Positions 23,109 to 34,454 of a stretch of 64,000 nt of DNA are shown here, piece by piece. The position numbers and the translations under genes were made by a program. Under the pieces are notes generated by a model. That model made no database searches. It saw only the letters and a program-made list of their open reading frames with translations, and was not told the DNA's origin. Source of the stretch: Catonia carolina. Taxonomy: Eukaryota; Arthropoda; Insecta; Hemiptera; Achilidae. The stretch lies in NCBI GenBank assembly GCA_035578175.1, contig JAQMRL010000003.1, positions 83,773,969-83,837,968 on the forward strand, in the 5' to 3' direction. Within the stretch, counting starts at the first letter, position 1; each line of letters begins with the position of its first letter.

Positions 23109-23345
23109 AGTGCTACCGCGTAACAATAGTCCAGACTTCCCATTGACAATGTTGCCTACGTACCGATGGATAAAAAATTGTAGATTATTCTGCTGGAACT
23201 ATAGATAATGGTTACTGGTGTACTTTGCTGATTGGGTTCAGTTAACTACAATCTCTCAGGAATGTTCGGCCCTAGTCTGTACAAGACTGCACCTCATTTA
23301 CACGTCATGCATATTATCATTTCATTGTGTCATTGACAATAGAGT

Positions 23346-23645
23346 CTAGTGTCCTAAAAATTTGTTTTGTAAACCGATTTTCATCCATTCTATACAGGTG
23401 TCCGAATAATTTTATTATTTTTTCGAATCGTTCATTTCCTTGTACATAACTTCTCGATCTCGTAACCTATATTATTTGTCTACTATCTTTAGACCATTAT
23501 TTTCCGGAGGATCTTTCTCTCAAATTTTTCTGCTTCTCTTAGACCAGCCTTTCCAAACATTCTTAAGTACTCACTTGCGTACACACACACAGGATTTATC
23601 ACAATATTAAAGAATCTTGGCTTCTTTTGAGAATGTTTTCTTTTT
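23346..23645 (-). pseudogene. LINE L3 fragment
   Basis: Minus-strand reading gives INPVCVYASEYLRMFGKAGL, REAEKFERKILRKIM and CTRK-like pieces broken by stops. These match the L3 tail at 62440-62950 (GKASLREAEKFERKIL). The left end (AGTGTCCTAAAAATTTGTTTTG) corresponds to 28826-28850 in L3b. Only a part of the ORF2 C-terminus remains. Confidence 0.75.
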
Positions 23646-23649
23646 ATAT

Positions 23650-24685
23650 TAGTTCCCCATATAATATATTATGTTAAGAACATTATCTGTAATTTTATTA
23701 ACGTTATATAACATAAAGTTATTATCAGAATTATAACATAATTAATAACAACGTCTATTTAGCATATAAGTAGAAATTTTATACAATGAACGATCCGTAA
23801 TTAACACTTTATTAAATAAACAGGGCAATGAGCCAGAATCTAAAGAACATTACAAGACCGTATCTATTAGTATATTACATTAGAACTGCTAAAGCTATAT
23901 TCATGAATTACATATTTATTATAATGCGATTTATAATAGCACATCTTATTCGTTGCGAATATCTCTGTTTTATAGAGATCCTTTTAAATTTGCATAGGAA
24001 TTTATTCAATTTTATAATGTAGGAAGAAATGATCATGTCGGTTCACACAGTTTAAAAACTTTCTCTCTTTCTCTATTTGTTTGTGTGTGTGTTTTAGATT
24101 TTAATAAGAGTAGGTGTTTGTATTAGTTAATGTAATGCTTATATACAAACATTTCTAAGAGTGTGTGAGTGAATGTTGATCGCTCATCCGTTAAACCTTG
24201 ATTTTATTATGATATATGAAGTTGAATTTTTTCGTGTCAGGAAGATGTTCAGTTTCATTGATTTAAAAATATTACACTTTATTGCTGATGTATACTTGAG
24301 CATGGGAATTTACTATCTATACTTTAAATGTGTTTTTATTTCTAAGTACTTATCTCGTATAAATTTGATAAATATGTCAATTTTTGAATTAAATTCATTT
24401 TGTAAAATATTATTAATGGGAATGCTCTGTTTATTGATAGCTAGTCGTACTTTTTTATTTTACGCTGGGGTTTCTACGCTTCCCCTATCGTACAGCTTAT
24501 CACCTTCTGTTTTCCGAGTCACCTTACCTCAGATTTCTCCCTATCTTTTTTAACTTCTTGTATCCATGTTTTTAAGAGTGATCTTTTCTTCCATTTTCTA
24601 GATGAAAAAGGAACGCTTTTTGGGGCCATCTATCTCCTACCATTCTTTGGATATCCCCATACCATATTTATCTACTTTCTGACAT
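23650..24685. other. no recognised feature; one 126-codon frame
   Basis: AT-rich. The plus-strand frame 24173-24553 is the longest here outside transposons, but it is Ile/Leu/Phe-rich with no domain, GC bias or codon signature I recognise. I treat it as probable chance. Confidence 0.4.
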
Positions 24686-24701
24686 CTTTTCTGTCTACTG
24701 T

Positions 24702-25096
24702 TGTGTTGTTTAGGTCATCAGCCAAAAGGCTGGTTTGAACCTGCAGAGGTTTTACTAAGTAAAGCGAGGAGTGAGGTGGTTTACCATTGCCTTCCTCACT
24801 GAGTGAAAAAGTATGCTTATCAGCATGCCGGGCAATCTGAAAAGCACGTATTTTCCACTCTGCAAATGATACTTTCACTTCATTCACCACAGGGTCTGGC
24901 TGTATGATGAAATCCATTACTTTCAGGGGAGATAACTCTGATTAGTGTCTTTTACACCTCTACCTCTTCTGTTCTTAAATGATTCAGTCATTTAATTGGC
25001 TGACCATGTGATAAGAAACAGAACTATTTATTTTAGCCCTGCAACAAACAGATTGAGTGTAAATAATTTGACACTCCACCTGTCTATTATGGGCAG
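24702..25096 (-). mobile_element. SINE-A, full length with perfect target duplication
   Basis: Flanked by CTGTCTACTGT at 24691-24701 and 25097-25107. The minus-strand frame 24672-24917 corresponds to the family open frame. A good near-consensus copy. Confidence 0.97.
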
Positions 25097-25109
25097 CTGT
25101 CTACTGTAG

Positions 25110-25625
25110 TATTCTGAAAGTGGTCTGCTGTCTTCTGTCTTCAATTTTTATGTTCTCCGCTCAAGAGAGAACCTGCATACTCGGATCTGCCGGACAGATT
25201 TGTGTAAAAAAACTGTAGAATATCTATAAATCAAGTATTCTTGAATGCGGGTGTGAGATTTTTAACTTTCAGTATAAACACTAATAACATAATTAATTGT
25301 TCTGAGTTTAAGAACACATTACGATGTTGCAGTTTCGTAATTTCAAAAAAGTAGTCTAGCTGTTTTCGTGTCTGCGAAATATGTATTCTCCAATTTAGGT
25401 AGGCGTCTGTCTAGGTGCAATTCGAGATATTTAGATGTGCCTTTGCGAAGAATTAGTGTGCTGTTAAAATATATGTGTGGACAAAATTTTTTTATGAAGT
25501 GTAAATGTAGAATGTAAGGTTTTTATTTCTTTTTTCCTTAAATTATTGTTAGCCCTGAAAAACGAATCGATAGTTTCACTACAAAATATGTTTTTATGTT
25601 GTAGAAATCGAAATAAGTTTAAAAA
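25110..25625. other. no recognised feature
   Basis: AT-rich spacer between SINE-A and SINE-E. Confidence 0.5.
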
Positions 25626-25630
25626 GCAGG

Positions 25631-25740
25631 CTGCCTCCGCGAGCCAGTGGTTAGCGTGCTACACCGCAAAAAGGTGGTCCCGGGTTCGATTCCCGCCCAG
25701 AGTCTGAAAAATTATTACAGGTTCAAACCACCGTTCAAAA
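25631..25740 (+). mobile_element. SINE-E (tRNA-derived)
   Basis: Head with box A AGCCAGTGGTTAGCGTG and box B GGTTCGATTCC, then GCCCAGAGTCTGAAAAATTA and a GGTTCAAACC-like tail. The absence of a matching acceptor stem and the family body argue against a true tRNA gene. Confidence 0.75.
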
Positions 25741-25746
25741 ATTTTT

Positions 25747-26068
25747 TGTTCCTAATTTGTGTACGTTGCAATCGGTTCAATTCAGAACAATAACCGACCC
25801 AATGATCCAATGAGATGAGGATGATCTGTTTGACGAACGAATGAGGTGTAGTCTTGTACAGACCCAGGCGGACCATTCCTGAGAGAGTATGGTTAATTGA
25901 ATACCAACCATTTATGTACACCGGTAACCGCTGTCGAGTATTCAAATCCCTATAAAAGTAACTACCTTTACTAGGAATTGAACCAGAAACTTTCGTCTCC
26001 GAAAATCAGCTGTTAAACAGCTGACTCGCGGTGGCGAATTTACCATTAGACCAACCCGGTGGGTTCTA
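25747..26068 (-). mobile_element. SINE-B, near full length
   Basis: Minus-strand copy from the 3' end CCTAATTTGTGTACGTTGC to the head complement GACCAACCCGGTGGGTT. Both pol III boxes are recognisable. Confidence 0.92.
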
Positions 26069-26154
26069 ACACAAAGAAGTCGCTAATATCGAAGATACTG
26101 ATACGATTTTAAAATACCTATATATATTACGAGTATTTTATATAACAACACAAA

Positions 26155-26262
26155 ATGGCCGTCTCCTTAGTGTAGTGGTTAGCACATTAGCCTACAACGC
26201 GTATGTCGTAGAATCGATTCCCAGCTAGAGTCTGGAAATTTTCGTAAGATAAAAACCTACTG
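26155..26262 (+). mobile_element. SINE-E-like tRNA-derived element
   Basis: Box A in TTAGTGTAGTGGTTAGCAC and box B in GAATCGATTCCCAGC, followed by AGAGTCTGGAAATTTT, which resembles the SINE-E body. Head more diverged than the other copies. Confidence 0.65.
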
Positions 26263-26269
26263 TTCCAGT

Positions 26270-27085
26270 TTTATAATCACCAGAGTCACTAATAACCAAG
26301 CTCTTGATAGGCCTACATTTTTAAAAAAACAATTTAAGAAACAATTTATAAAATTACTTGAGATATATTTACGTAAAATTTTCAAATTAATTTTTTAGTT
26401 AACTATTGAAATTATATTGACGAAGTTGTCATACTATTATTAAAACTTAAAATATTTTGTCTCTTTTACATTATAATATAATGATGGAATAATTAATTCC
26501 GTTAAATTTACTGTACAACCATACATCAAATACTTTTATTCATACCTTTAACCGCTGCTTTATTGTTCACTTAATTTACCGTAGTTTATTTTAGTATACT
26601 ACAGGTATATAGTCGTTTAAATTTAAGGAAGTTTTTCATTTACTTCTTATAAAATGTATTTAAATTATCTCGTTTCCGGGTCATTTAAATTCTGAAATAT
26701 TAACTTAACTTAATTTTATTGTTATAACAAGTATGATAATAATAATGATGATGAAAAATAGTAAACGGGATACTTCCGGAGTTAAACAAACTAATGTGAA
26801 GTCCTGCGTCAGGAGGTGTTCATGAATTTTATTTAATGTTAGCCTAGCATTTTAAGAAACTTCTAGTGCTTCTCATAAAAGGTTAATAAACGTTGAACAG
26901 ATCTTTAATATTTAAAATACTGTTACTATTTTATCTATGCTATTAATAAATATATTCACTGTTATATTTTTTATGTTTTTTAAACTAATATAATTGTCGT
27001 TTATTTCTTGGGAAACTTCAAGTCCAAAAATAAAAATTTTCACCGTATCTACAATAATTTTTTCGAGACACTCTGACAGTGACTT
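26270..27085. other. no recognised feature
   Basis: AT-rich. Confidence 0.5.
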
Positions 27086-27089
27086 AACA

Positions 27090-27545
27090 AATGATCTTCA
27101 AAATTTGAAATTCTCTTCATCTTCTTCCTTATCCCTCTTCCAAGTATCCTCTCTATCACTGCACCAACTCTCCTTAATTACTCTCTCATTGCAGCGCATA
27201 TTTTTTCCATTGCATCCATCCACTTCACTCCTGGCCTACCCCTTTGCTTTTTTTCTCCATCGCAAGTACGTATGGGGGAGAGAAAATTGCCGGAAAGAAT
27301 GCTTTCTTTTCTGGCAGTTTGCCGTCCTCCATCCTATTGATATGATCAAACCATTGTAGCTTTGCCTGTTTAAGCTTCCTTAATTATCTTATCTTCTATA
27401 TATTTTATAAAAGATATTCTATCTTATTCGATAGAATAAGATAGATCTTATTCTATCTCTTATTGTCTTCCCCCGTAAACTCCTCTTGAACTTTATTCCT
27501 GTCACCTGATATCTATTCTATTTTCGTTCCTTTCCTTACCTGGGG
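27090..27545 (-). pseudogene. LINE L4 C-terminal remnant
   Basis: The minus strand yields a typical non-LTR ORF2 tail: LQWFDHINRMEDGKLPEK, a broken middle, then a Lys-rich GRPGVKWMDAMEKICAAMRE block with a following Arg/Gly-rich piece. The WF-H-RM and GRP-KWMD patterns are conserved in many LINE C-termini. Frame breaks occur between blocks. The plus-strand frame at 26994-27359 is its shadow. Confidence 0.65.
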
Positions 27546-27549
27546 GATG

Positions 27550-28555
27550 TAGACGTTATTCAGCATCACATATAGGAAAGTTTGACGTCGTAAGGTGAAC
27601 TTAACCTCCTTTACGCTCCTATGTATTTTGAGAAGGAAATAGGTAAATCCTGTCTATTATCCAGATTGATCATTTAAAAATTTTGATGAAAATCTTCCAT
27701 AAAAAATCGTTCATGCTTAATATTTAAAAACAGGAAAATTTAATAAATATTATTTCTTTATAAACTAGTCCTGTATTTTTCTTTCTTCTTTAACATACAA
27801 CATTTTACTGCTTTTCAATAGGTTGTGGAATACAGTACAGTTCAAAATTTGAAGTTAAAAATTTAATAAATTTGCAGAAATTATTTATCACTAATTAGAA
27901 ATGTATTTGAAAAGAATAATTCAGTAATTAACTTACAAAATTATTTGATAGATTAATAGAAAAAGTTTCTTAAATATTTAGTAAAAGGATATCATTAATT
28001 AAAAAAGTGTGACATAATAATGTGTGACATATTTAAAACTCAGTAAAATTAAATAGGCATTAATTAAATAAAAATAAACGAAAAAATACACGGAAGGTAA
28101 TTTTAAAGATCTTTTAAGTACTGATGAAAACATTTTAATTTTTTGTCATGTGTGCCGTACTGAATAATAAGAATGTTGAAATGTTGTTTTAATCACCTAA
28201 AAAAGATAAGTGTCGGGCACTAAGTAGGCTACTTCTAAGTTAGATAGTAGGTTGACTAATATTCTAAGAATATGTTTACTGTGCATGTTGTTACTATTAC
28301 TAGTACAATTAGGCTTATTAACCTCCCAAATACACTCAGGCTTGTCATGTGTTATGAAAGTAGGCCTGAGCATGTGTTATTCGTTTAAGATGCATTGACA
28401 TGCGTGTGCTATTTAGTATTTAAATTTAATTATTATTTGATTTTCTTTCATACCTCTGTTATTCCAATATAACTTCCAGTCAATATTATGGCTGTTACGT
28501 AACCAGTGAACATTATTTATCAGTCTGTATTCACGTGTAAAAAGTAAAATTCATT
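27550..28555. other. no recognised feature
   Basis: AT-rich. Confidence 0.5.
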
Positions 28556-28561
28556 AATTTA

Positions 28562-29400
28562 TTTTTCTCATATAGGGCTAATTTTAGACCACTTGAGGTG
28601 ACGATTTTAGACGTTTCTTGAAGCTTTTTTGCAGCCCAAATTCTCAGCTTCGCTCACTACCCGCTTTTCTTTGTTCTTCTTTCTATCCAGTGTTTTGTTT
28701 TTGTTCTTCATGGAAACACTCAAAATCCGTAATTAGTTGTCTGAATTTGATTCGGTTCATTAAGTTTTCTCAATATCCTTTCTGACTTCTTTAAACCATT
28801 TGTCTAAAACCTTAGGTCTATTGTTTAGTGTCTTAAAAATTTATTTTGTTAACCGGTTGTCATCCTTTCAATACAGCTATCCATAAAATTTTGTTGTTGT
28901 TGTTGTTGTTGTTTAGGTCATTAGCCGAAGGGCTGGTTTGAACCTGTCGAGGTTTTAATTAGTAAATCGAGGAGTGAGGTGGTTTACCATGCCTTCCTCA
29001 CTGAGTGGAAAAGTACGCTTATCAGCATGCCGGACTCTCTGAAAAGCACATATTTTCCACTCTGAAAATGGCACCTTCACTTCATTCACCACAGGGTCTG
29101 GCTGTATAATGAAATTCATTACTTTCAAAGGAGATAACTCTGATTAGTGTCTTTTACACCTCTACCTCTTCTGTTCTTAAATGATTCAGTCATTTAATTG
29201 GCTGACCATGTGATAAGAAACAGAACTATTTATTTTAGCCCTGTAACGAGCAGATTGAGTGTAAATAATTTGACCCTCCACCTGTCTGTAATGGGCAGCA
29301 TAAAATTTTAGTTTATTTAATTGTTAATTTTCCTTGTACAGTTCTTCTCTATCTTGTAAACTATACTGTTTGTCTACCATCATTAAGTTATTCACGAAGA
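28562..29400 (-). pseudogene. LINE L3 3' end, split by SINE-A
   Basis: The parts 28562-28892 and 29299-29400 match, on the minus strand, the L3 tail at 61456-61700 and 62440-62950 (shared blocks GTGGTCTAAAATT, AAACGTCTAAAAT, GAAAGGATATTGAGAAAAC). Stops and shifts break the frame. The SINE-A insertion at 28893-29298 is younger. Confidence 0.8.
28893..29298 (-). mobile_element. SINE-A, reference-quality copy in LINE L3
   Basis: Perfect 11-bp target duplication CATAAAATTTT (28882-28892, 29299-29309), and the longest tail seen: about seven TTG units on the plus strand, i.e. (CAA)n at the 3' end of the sense strand. The duplication plus oligo(CAA) tail show target-primed reverse transcription, so the family is a non-LTR-type retroposon, 406 bp with tail. 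Confidence 0.98.
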
Positions 29401-29529
29401 AACGGAAATACCTCAGGAGATGAATCTATATCGAAAAATAAGATAAAATATCAAACATAGTTCCGGAAATGCTCTGTTAGCCTGTTACGGCTAGTGGAAG
29501 ATTTCACCCGGATTTCGATTCAAGTCCCC

Positions 29530-29770
29530 TTGAAGTAGGCTACATAAATTAAGTTCCAAGTTTCAATTTCGAATGCTATTTTCTTCTTGGGATATTTTGT
29601 TCACACATTTACAGACATTCATACACAGACGACCAATCACTAAAAACATGATTTTTTGGGTTCAGGGGCCCCAAAAACGTGCATTTCCGGTGAAAACTTG
29701 ATTTCGAAAGATTAGCATGAAAACAATACCTTCCTTCGTTATAAATTCATATAGGGTAAGAGAAAGTAAA
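29530..29770 (-). mobile_element. element F fragment, 5' part
   Basis: Minus-strand F 5' end: complement of ACTTTCTCTTACCC, then the hairpin block, ATCAAGTTTTCACCGG and CATGTTTTTAG-like blocks, ending near 29530. The GT core and 3' half are absent. Confidence 0.8.
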
Positions 29771-30074
29771 AAAAAACTATAACAATTGACATTGTACGAG
29801 GTGAAGGAAATTGACCTACCCAACTTTGGCTACATGCTACAGTATGTTTTCTAGTGCGTGTTCTCTTTTTAAACATCGGGTTATTTCACAATTGAGATTA
29901 CAACACACAAAAGTTGTTGACTTTTGAAATTAAATTTAAATTAAAAAACAAAAAAATAAAAATACGTAATATGTTGTAGAAAATTTACATACCACAAGGT
30001 GCCTCTTAATTTCATACTTGAAAAACTATTTCATATTTATTTTTATACCCAAAAGAGACAGTTTAATCCAGATT

Positions 30075-30910
30075 GATAAAAAATGTGTAGAGAAAATTTG
30101 ACATGGCAATTTTAACATGCGAAAAGTGTGTGCTAAAATGGTGTCAAAAATTTTAATGTTTGAACAACAAGAAGCTCGCAAAAATGTTTGTACTGACACT
30201 TTGTACGCGATTGAAAATGACGCAAATTTTTTGAAAACGATAATAACATGTGATTAAACGTGATTTTTACTTATGATCCGGAATCAAAGCGCTAATCCAT
30301 GCAATGGAAGAGCCAAACTTCACCGAGAGCCAAAAAAGCTCGAATGAGCAAGTCCAAATTTAAAGCAATGATGATTGTTTTTTTTTTTATATCCATGGGA
30401 TTGTGTACCTTCACTGGGTTCCTGAAGGTCAAACAATTAATCAATATTACTACCTTGAGGTACTTTCTAAACTATGTCAAAGAGTAAGAGAAAAACGCCC
30501 CGAAATGTGAAAGGACAAATCATGGGTTCTCCACCAAGACAATGCGCCAGCTCATTCCGCGTTATCTGTCAAGAGGTTCCTACCCAAGTACAGCATCTCA
30601 GTGTTAGAACATCCACCTTATTCACCAGATCTTGCATCATGTGACTTCTACCTGTTTCTTAAGGTGAAATCTGCATTAAAAGGGACAAGATTTGAGTCTG
30701 TGGAAGCTGTAAAAGAGAAAACGGCACGTGTCCTGAAGGAGCTGACAGAAGATGACTTCTAGCACTGTTTCCAACAATGGAAAATTCGCAAGGAGCGTTG
30801 TAGGGATAGAGAAGAAGTGTATATTGAAGGTGACAATAAGTGATTATATAAAAAAATTAAATTAAATTTTTTACAACGTTAGTCTCCTTATTTAATAGTC
30901 ACACCTTTTA
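30075..30910 (+). pseudogene. MLE2, mariner transposase (DD34D) remnant
   Basis: Plus-strand reading gives NFNMRKVCAKMV, ARKNVCTDTLYAIENDANFL, a stop-ridden first-Asp block (ITCD..., then IFTYDPESKR), SPRAKKARMSKSKFKAMMIV, then after frame damage WVLHQDNAPAHSALSVKRFL and HPPYSPDLASCDFYLF. The second and third catalytic Asp (HQD, SCD) are 34 residues apart, the DD34D spacing of mariners. The C-terminus follows with one TAG and ends in EGDNK. A 3' inverted-repeat-like sequence (TTAGTCTCCTTATTTAATAG) is near 30880-30905. The N-terminal helix-turn-helix part is missing or unrecognisable. Confidence 0.85.
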
Positions 30911-30914
30911 TAGC

Positions 30915-32660
30915 TGTTCCAATGACAATTATTAGCTTCCAATAAGACACAGATTGACGTTGCCAACTATCTAGAACTTTGTGAAATGTACAAAAACTGA
31001 TATAGATCTGACACACTTATCTACTACCTTTTTATCTGTCAAAAATTTCTATTTTTTTTTTTTACCTTTATCATAATAATGTTTATGAACATTCATAAAT
31101 TTTTATGAATTTTTATTTTATTTTATGTTTACTTCATATCGCCTAGGAATGTATCTATAACGGAGATAAGTAATGTTAGCAATTTGGATCACGTTAAAGT
31201 TTAATTGCAAAAAATACTTTTGTAAATGTATTTCAGGTAAGCATATTCTGCATTCTGGTACAGTTTGATTTGTAAAGCTCATTAAAAGTATACCTGTAGT
31301 CACGTTCAGATTAAAACACGATTATAACTATACATAAGAAAAAAAAACGTAATTTAATTAAAATTTGGAAATTTATTTTACAGTTGTACTTAAAATTTAT
31401 AATTCCGTTAAATTTTTGTAAATTGCATATTGTTATACCAATGATGACGTATAAGATTATATACTTTGAAAATACGCTCAGTTGTTCTTATGTTATTTAT
31501 TCCTTACATCAAGTAATTTACTACATAAAATAAAGGTGTTTCATTCTTTTCCTAAGTGAAGATAATAAAAAGATTGTTGCTTTGGTTTGTTTTAAAAAGG
31601 GTAGGAAAGAATGCAGTTTTGTTGACCAGTTATAAGAAGAATCTCTTTAAAGCTTTTTAAGTACGTTGTAGGCTGTACATATCTACCTGAAGGTACTAGT
31701 TATACTGTTGCTTGGAAGGCATGCATCCTAGTGACACAATGCCCAGATGTTTCTGCTTACATTACGGCCATTGTACCTTACATTTCTTGTTAAAAACAAA
31801 GACAGTATATCCTTTTGTCTTTATTTATAGGATACACATTTATTTCTGTTTAAGTACTTACAGTAGCGTATTAACTAACTTTATTCTGCATTGCTTTGCA
31901 TCTTTGTTTAAGTATTTATATACTATATTTGTAGTTAGGTTAAGAAGGCTAAATAGGAAGAATCTCATATTCTTTATCAGAATTTATGATCTGAGTACTT
32001 CTCTTTTATTTAAACGTGGACGTAACTGTTAGAATTTGTTACATTAGTTATATAAAATTTTTCTTCTAAGTATTATATACTTAAATAGTTAAGTCATCCC
32101 AACAAAAGTTTATTTTATTGGAATTATTGTTATTGTTCAGACAAAAATGGTATAAAAATTTCAAAGGAATTTTGTATTACAAGTGCAAGGCGAAATTTTT
32201 TCTCTTTTACTTCCGACTTTTACTTAATTTTAAAGTTAATATGAAGGATGACATGATAAATACCAGATCTGATCGAACAAATACGAACAGAAAATGTTCT
32301 ATTCCATGTCTCATTAAAAGTTCAACGGTAAAAGCCTGAAAAGTATTCTTTTTTTCAAAGATAATGGAAAAATGATTACGTTTGATGTTTTGAAGTTAAA
32401 GCTGAGAATCGAAGTATAAAATGTTCTATTCAATTCAAATGTTGTAATCGTAGAAAATGGTAATAGACTTTGTATTTTCAAGAACTATGCAGATAGATAG
32501 AAGAGGGTAAGTTCTAGTTGAACTTGGTTTTGTCAAATAGTTTTCTGTATTAAATAGTTTTAATCGGTCCACATTTTGAATTTAATTTTTAATTTTTGAG
32601 ATTTTCGAACGATTCCAGTGAAAAACTATCAGAAACATTCTCTGAGCGTGCTCTGACATA
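30915..32660. other. no recognised feature
   Basis: AT-rich. Frame 31712-32032 (106 codons) has no domain; likely chance. Confidence 0.45.
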
Positions 32661-32665
32661 TTTTT

Positions 32666-32931
32666 TAACCCTAATATGTGGATATTGCAAAATTATTTTC
32701 AATTTTAGAACAATAAGCAACCCGAGTCTTGTACAGACTCAGGCCGGTCATTCCTGAGAAAGTAGAGCTAATTGAACTCGAACCATCCGGTAACCGCTGT
32801 CTAGTATTTAAATCCGTAAAAAAGTAATTATATTTACTAGAATTTGAACAAGGAACCTTCGTCTTCGGACATAAGCAGTCAAACGTGACTTTTGACTTTA
32901 CCACTAGACCAACCCGCTGGTTTAAACCCTG
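32666..32931 (-). mobile_element. SINE-B copy with internal deletion
   Basis: 3' end ACCCTAATATGTGGAT, body with GTCTTGTACAGACTCAGG, tRNA head complement GACCAACCCGC. About 50 bp of the ATGAGATGAGGATG segment are missing. Confidence 0.88.
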
Positions 32932-32942
32932 ATATACAAACA

Positions 32943-33345
32943 ACTTCACATAACAGGCAGGTGGAGTGTTAAACTATTTGCATTCGATCTGCTAGTTCCA
33001 CGGCTACAAAAAATAGTTCCGTTTCTTATAACATGATCAGCCAATTATTATGACTGAAGTATTTAAGAACAGAAGAGGTAGAAGTGTAAAAGACACTAAT
33101 GCTTTATCTCCTCTGAGAGTAATGAATTTCGTTATGCAGCCTAACTTCATTGTATAGCTGTGGTAAATGAAGTGAGTGTCTCATTTTCAGGGTGGAAAAT
33201 AGATGCTTTTTAGAGGGCCCGACATACTGATAAGCATACTTTTCTACTCAATGAGGAAGGCAATTGTAAACCACCTCACTTCACGTTTTACTTAGTAAAG
33301 CCTCTAGAGGTTCAAATCAGCCTTCCGGCTGATAACCTAAACAAC
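32943..33345 (+). mobile_element. SINE-A copy
   Basis: Sense copy from ATAACAGGCAGGTGGAGTG to GGCTGATAACCTAAACAACA. Weak flanking similarity (ATATACAAACAAC / ATATAAGCAACAAAC) could be a decayed target duplication. The family open frame is disrupted. Confidence 0.9.
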
Positions 33346-33349
33346 ATAT

Positions 33350-33930
33350 AAGCAACAAACCATTTTTGGAGATCCTGATGAGATCACCAAAAAAGACAGT
33401 AACACGGAAAATTTCAGATTTCATTGTTAAATATTTGGACAGATTACACAAACCTAGTGATCAATTTATTACACAATAGTTTAACTAAAAATTATTTATG
33501 GTTGAAATGTTTTAATTTTTTGGATTTGCCTAATAGACATACTGTAATAAAAATTTAGCTTAAAATTCTTTTGTTTCATACTACTTACTTTTTTTTAATA
33601 TAAAATATCATATAGATCGATAAGTGTTTTACTTCCTTTAAATTTTCAATCTCTTAGCTAAATCTATCAGTTACTTATTTTTCCAAAAAAATATGAAGAG
33701 ATTATGATAAATTCTCAAATATAAATATGAAATATATATATGAATAAATTCTTTAAAAATTTAATTTTGAAGAAGAGTTTAGTACTGTATTATTATCGAT
33801 GAATTTAATGATTTTTAATGATTCAATGATTGATTTTTTTACAGTTAATTTGAATTTTGAAACTATTAGGCGCACATAAATGTTTTAAATATTAAGTAAT
33901 ATGATTAGCTTTGAAACTGAAGTACTAGTT
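33350..33930. other. no recognised feature
   Basis: AT-rich. Confidence 0.5.
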
Positions 33931-33938
33931 GCGATAAG

Positions 33939-33965
33939 AAATAAATAAATAAATAAATAAATAAA
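33939..33965. repeat. (AAAT)n microsatellite
   Basis: About seven tandem AAAT/AATA units. Confidence 0.9.
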
Positions 33966-33989
33966 GGGGCATGAATTATAAATGTGTGA

Positions 33990-34450
33990 ATAGGTCTTAC
34001 AGTCCAATGCACCTGCTAGTGTCGCGTCAACAGTGAATCTAGCTAGTCCTTGCACTCGTAGCCCCCCTTTCCAGTTATCAAACCCCCTCTTGCTAGCGAT
34101 GCAACAATTACCGTATATTTTCATTCATTTCACCTTTTCTATCCTTGTTTACGAGTACCTTGGCCGCCAATTACTGGGCATTTAACGGTGCAACTATAGA
34201 CACAGAAGCAAGGCAAGGATTCTCTCTTCCTTTTAGTACACTCGTATCCCGTTATTAGCGCTGATGTCGCTGTTATGTTGTCACAGACTTCCAGACAGCA
34301 GCTCCAGTTAGTTCGTGTCTGACCGTCTCGCAGGTGTTACTTGTCTAGCCTCACCTTCCCGGTTATACATCTATACTGTATTTTTATGCACTTCGACTCG
34401 TGTGCGTAATTTTTTTTCTTTCCGGCAAAGTAATATCGTTCTCCTCTCAA
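33990..34450. other. relatively GC-rich island
   Basis: This segment is clearly less AT-rich than its surroundings and has no match to other repeats here. It includes the initiator-like CCAGTTAGTTCGTG at 34304-34317. A 90-codon plus-strand frame (34315-34587) follows but has no domain. It may be an isolated promoter/first exon or a promoter of an unrecognised transposon. Confidence 0.3.
34304..34317 (+). promoter_or_regulatory. initiator-like motif
   Basis: CCAGTTAGTTCGTG resembles the arthropod TCAGTT initiator followed by a GTTCGTG stretch, a pattern frequent at insect transcription starts. No TATA box sits at the right distance upstream. Confidence 0.2.
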
Positions 34451-34454
34451 TTTG

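Larger units (their letters stand above)
22248..23199 (-). mobile_element. MLE3, DD41D-like mariner element inserted in SINE-B
   Basis: Terminal inverted repeats at both ends share CAGAATAATCT (left GAGTCCGACAGAATAATCT, right end reverse complement GTTCCAGCAGAATAATCT), flanked by TA at 22246-22247 and 23200-23201, the usual TA target. The transposase remnant lies on the minus strand and a SINE-C copy is inserted near the 5' side. Confidence 0.85.
22119..23345 (+). mobile_element. SINE-B copy split by a mariner element
   Basis: The tRNA-like head and first body part (22119-22247; box A in TTGGTCTAGCGGTAGAG, box B GGTTCAAATCC) continue after the insertion at 23200-23345 (GGTTACTGGTGTACTTTG to GTGTCATTGACAATAG). 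The two halves join at the position expected from intact copies. Confidence 0.88.

Noticed and set aside
24173..24553. 126-codon plus-strand open frame
   Set aside because: Composition (Ile, Leu, Phe, Ser) fits AT-rich noise, with no motif, no splice or promoter context.
25631..25712. tRNA gene
   Set aside because: Box A and B are present, but no complementary acceptor stem and the sequence continues into a SINE body shared with other copies.
26155..26240. tRNA gene
   Set aside because: Same reason; head diverged and no acceptor stem pairing.
26994..27359. 121-codon plus-strand frame
   Set aside because: Antisense to the LINE L4 remnant.
31712..32032. 106-codon plus-strand open frame
   Set aside because: Same reason; no domain recognisable.
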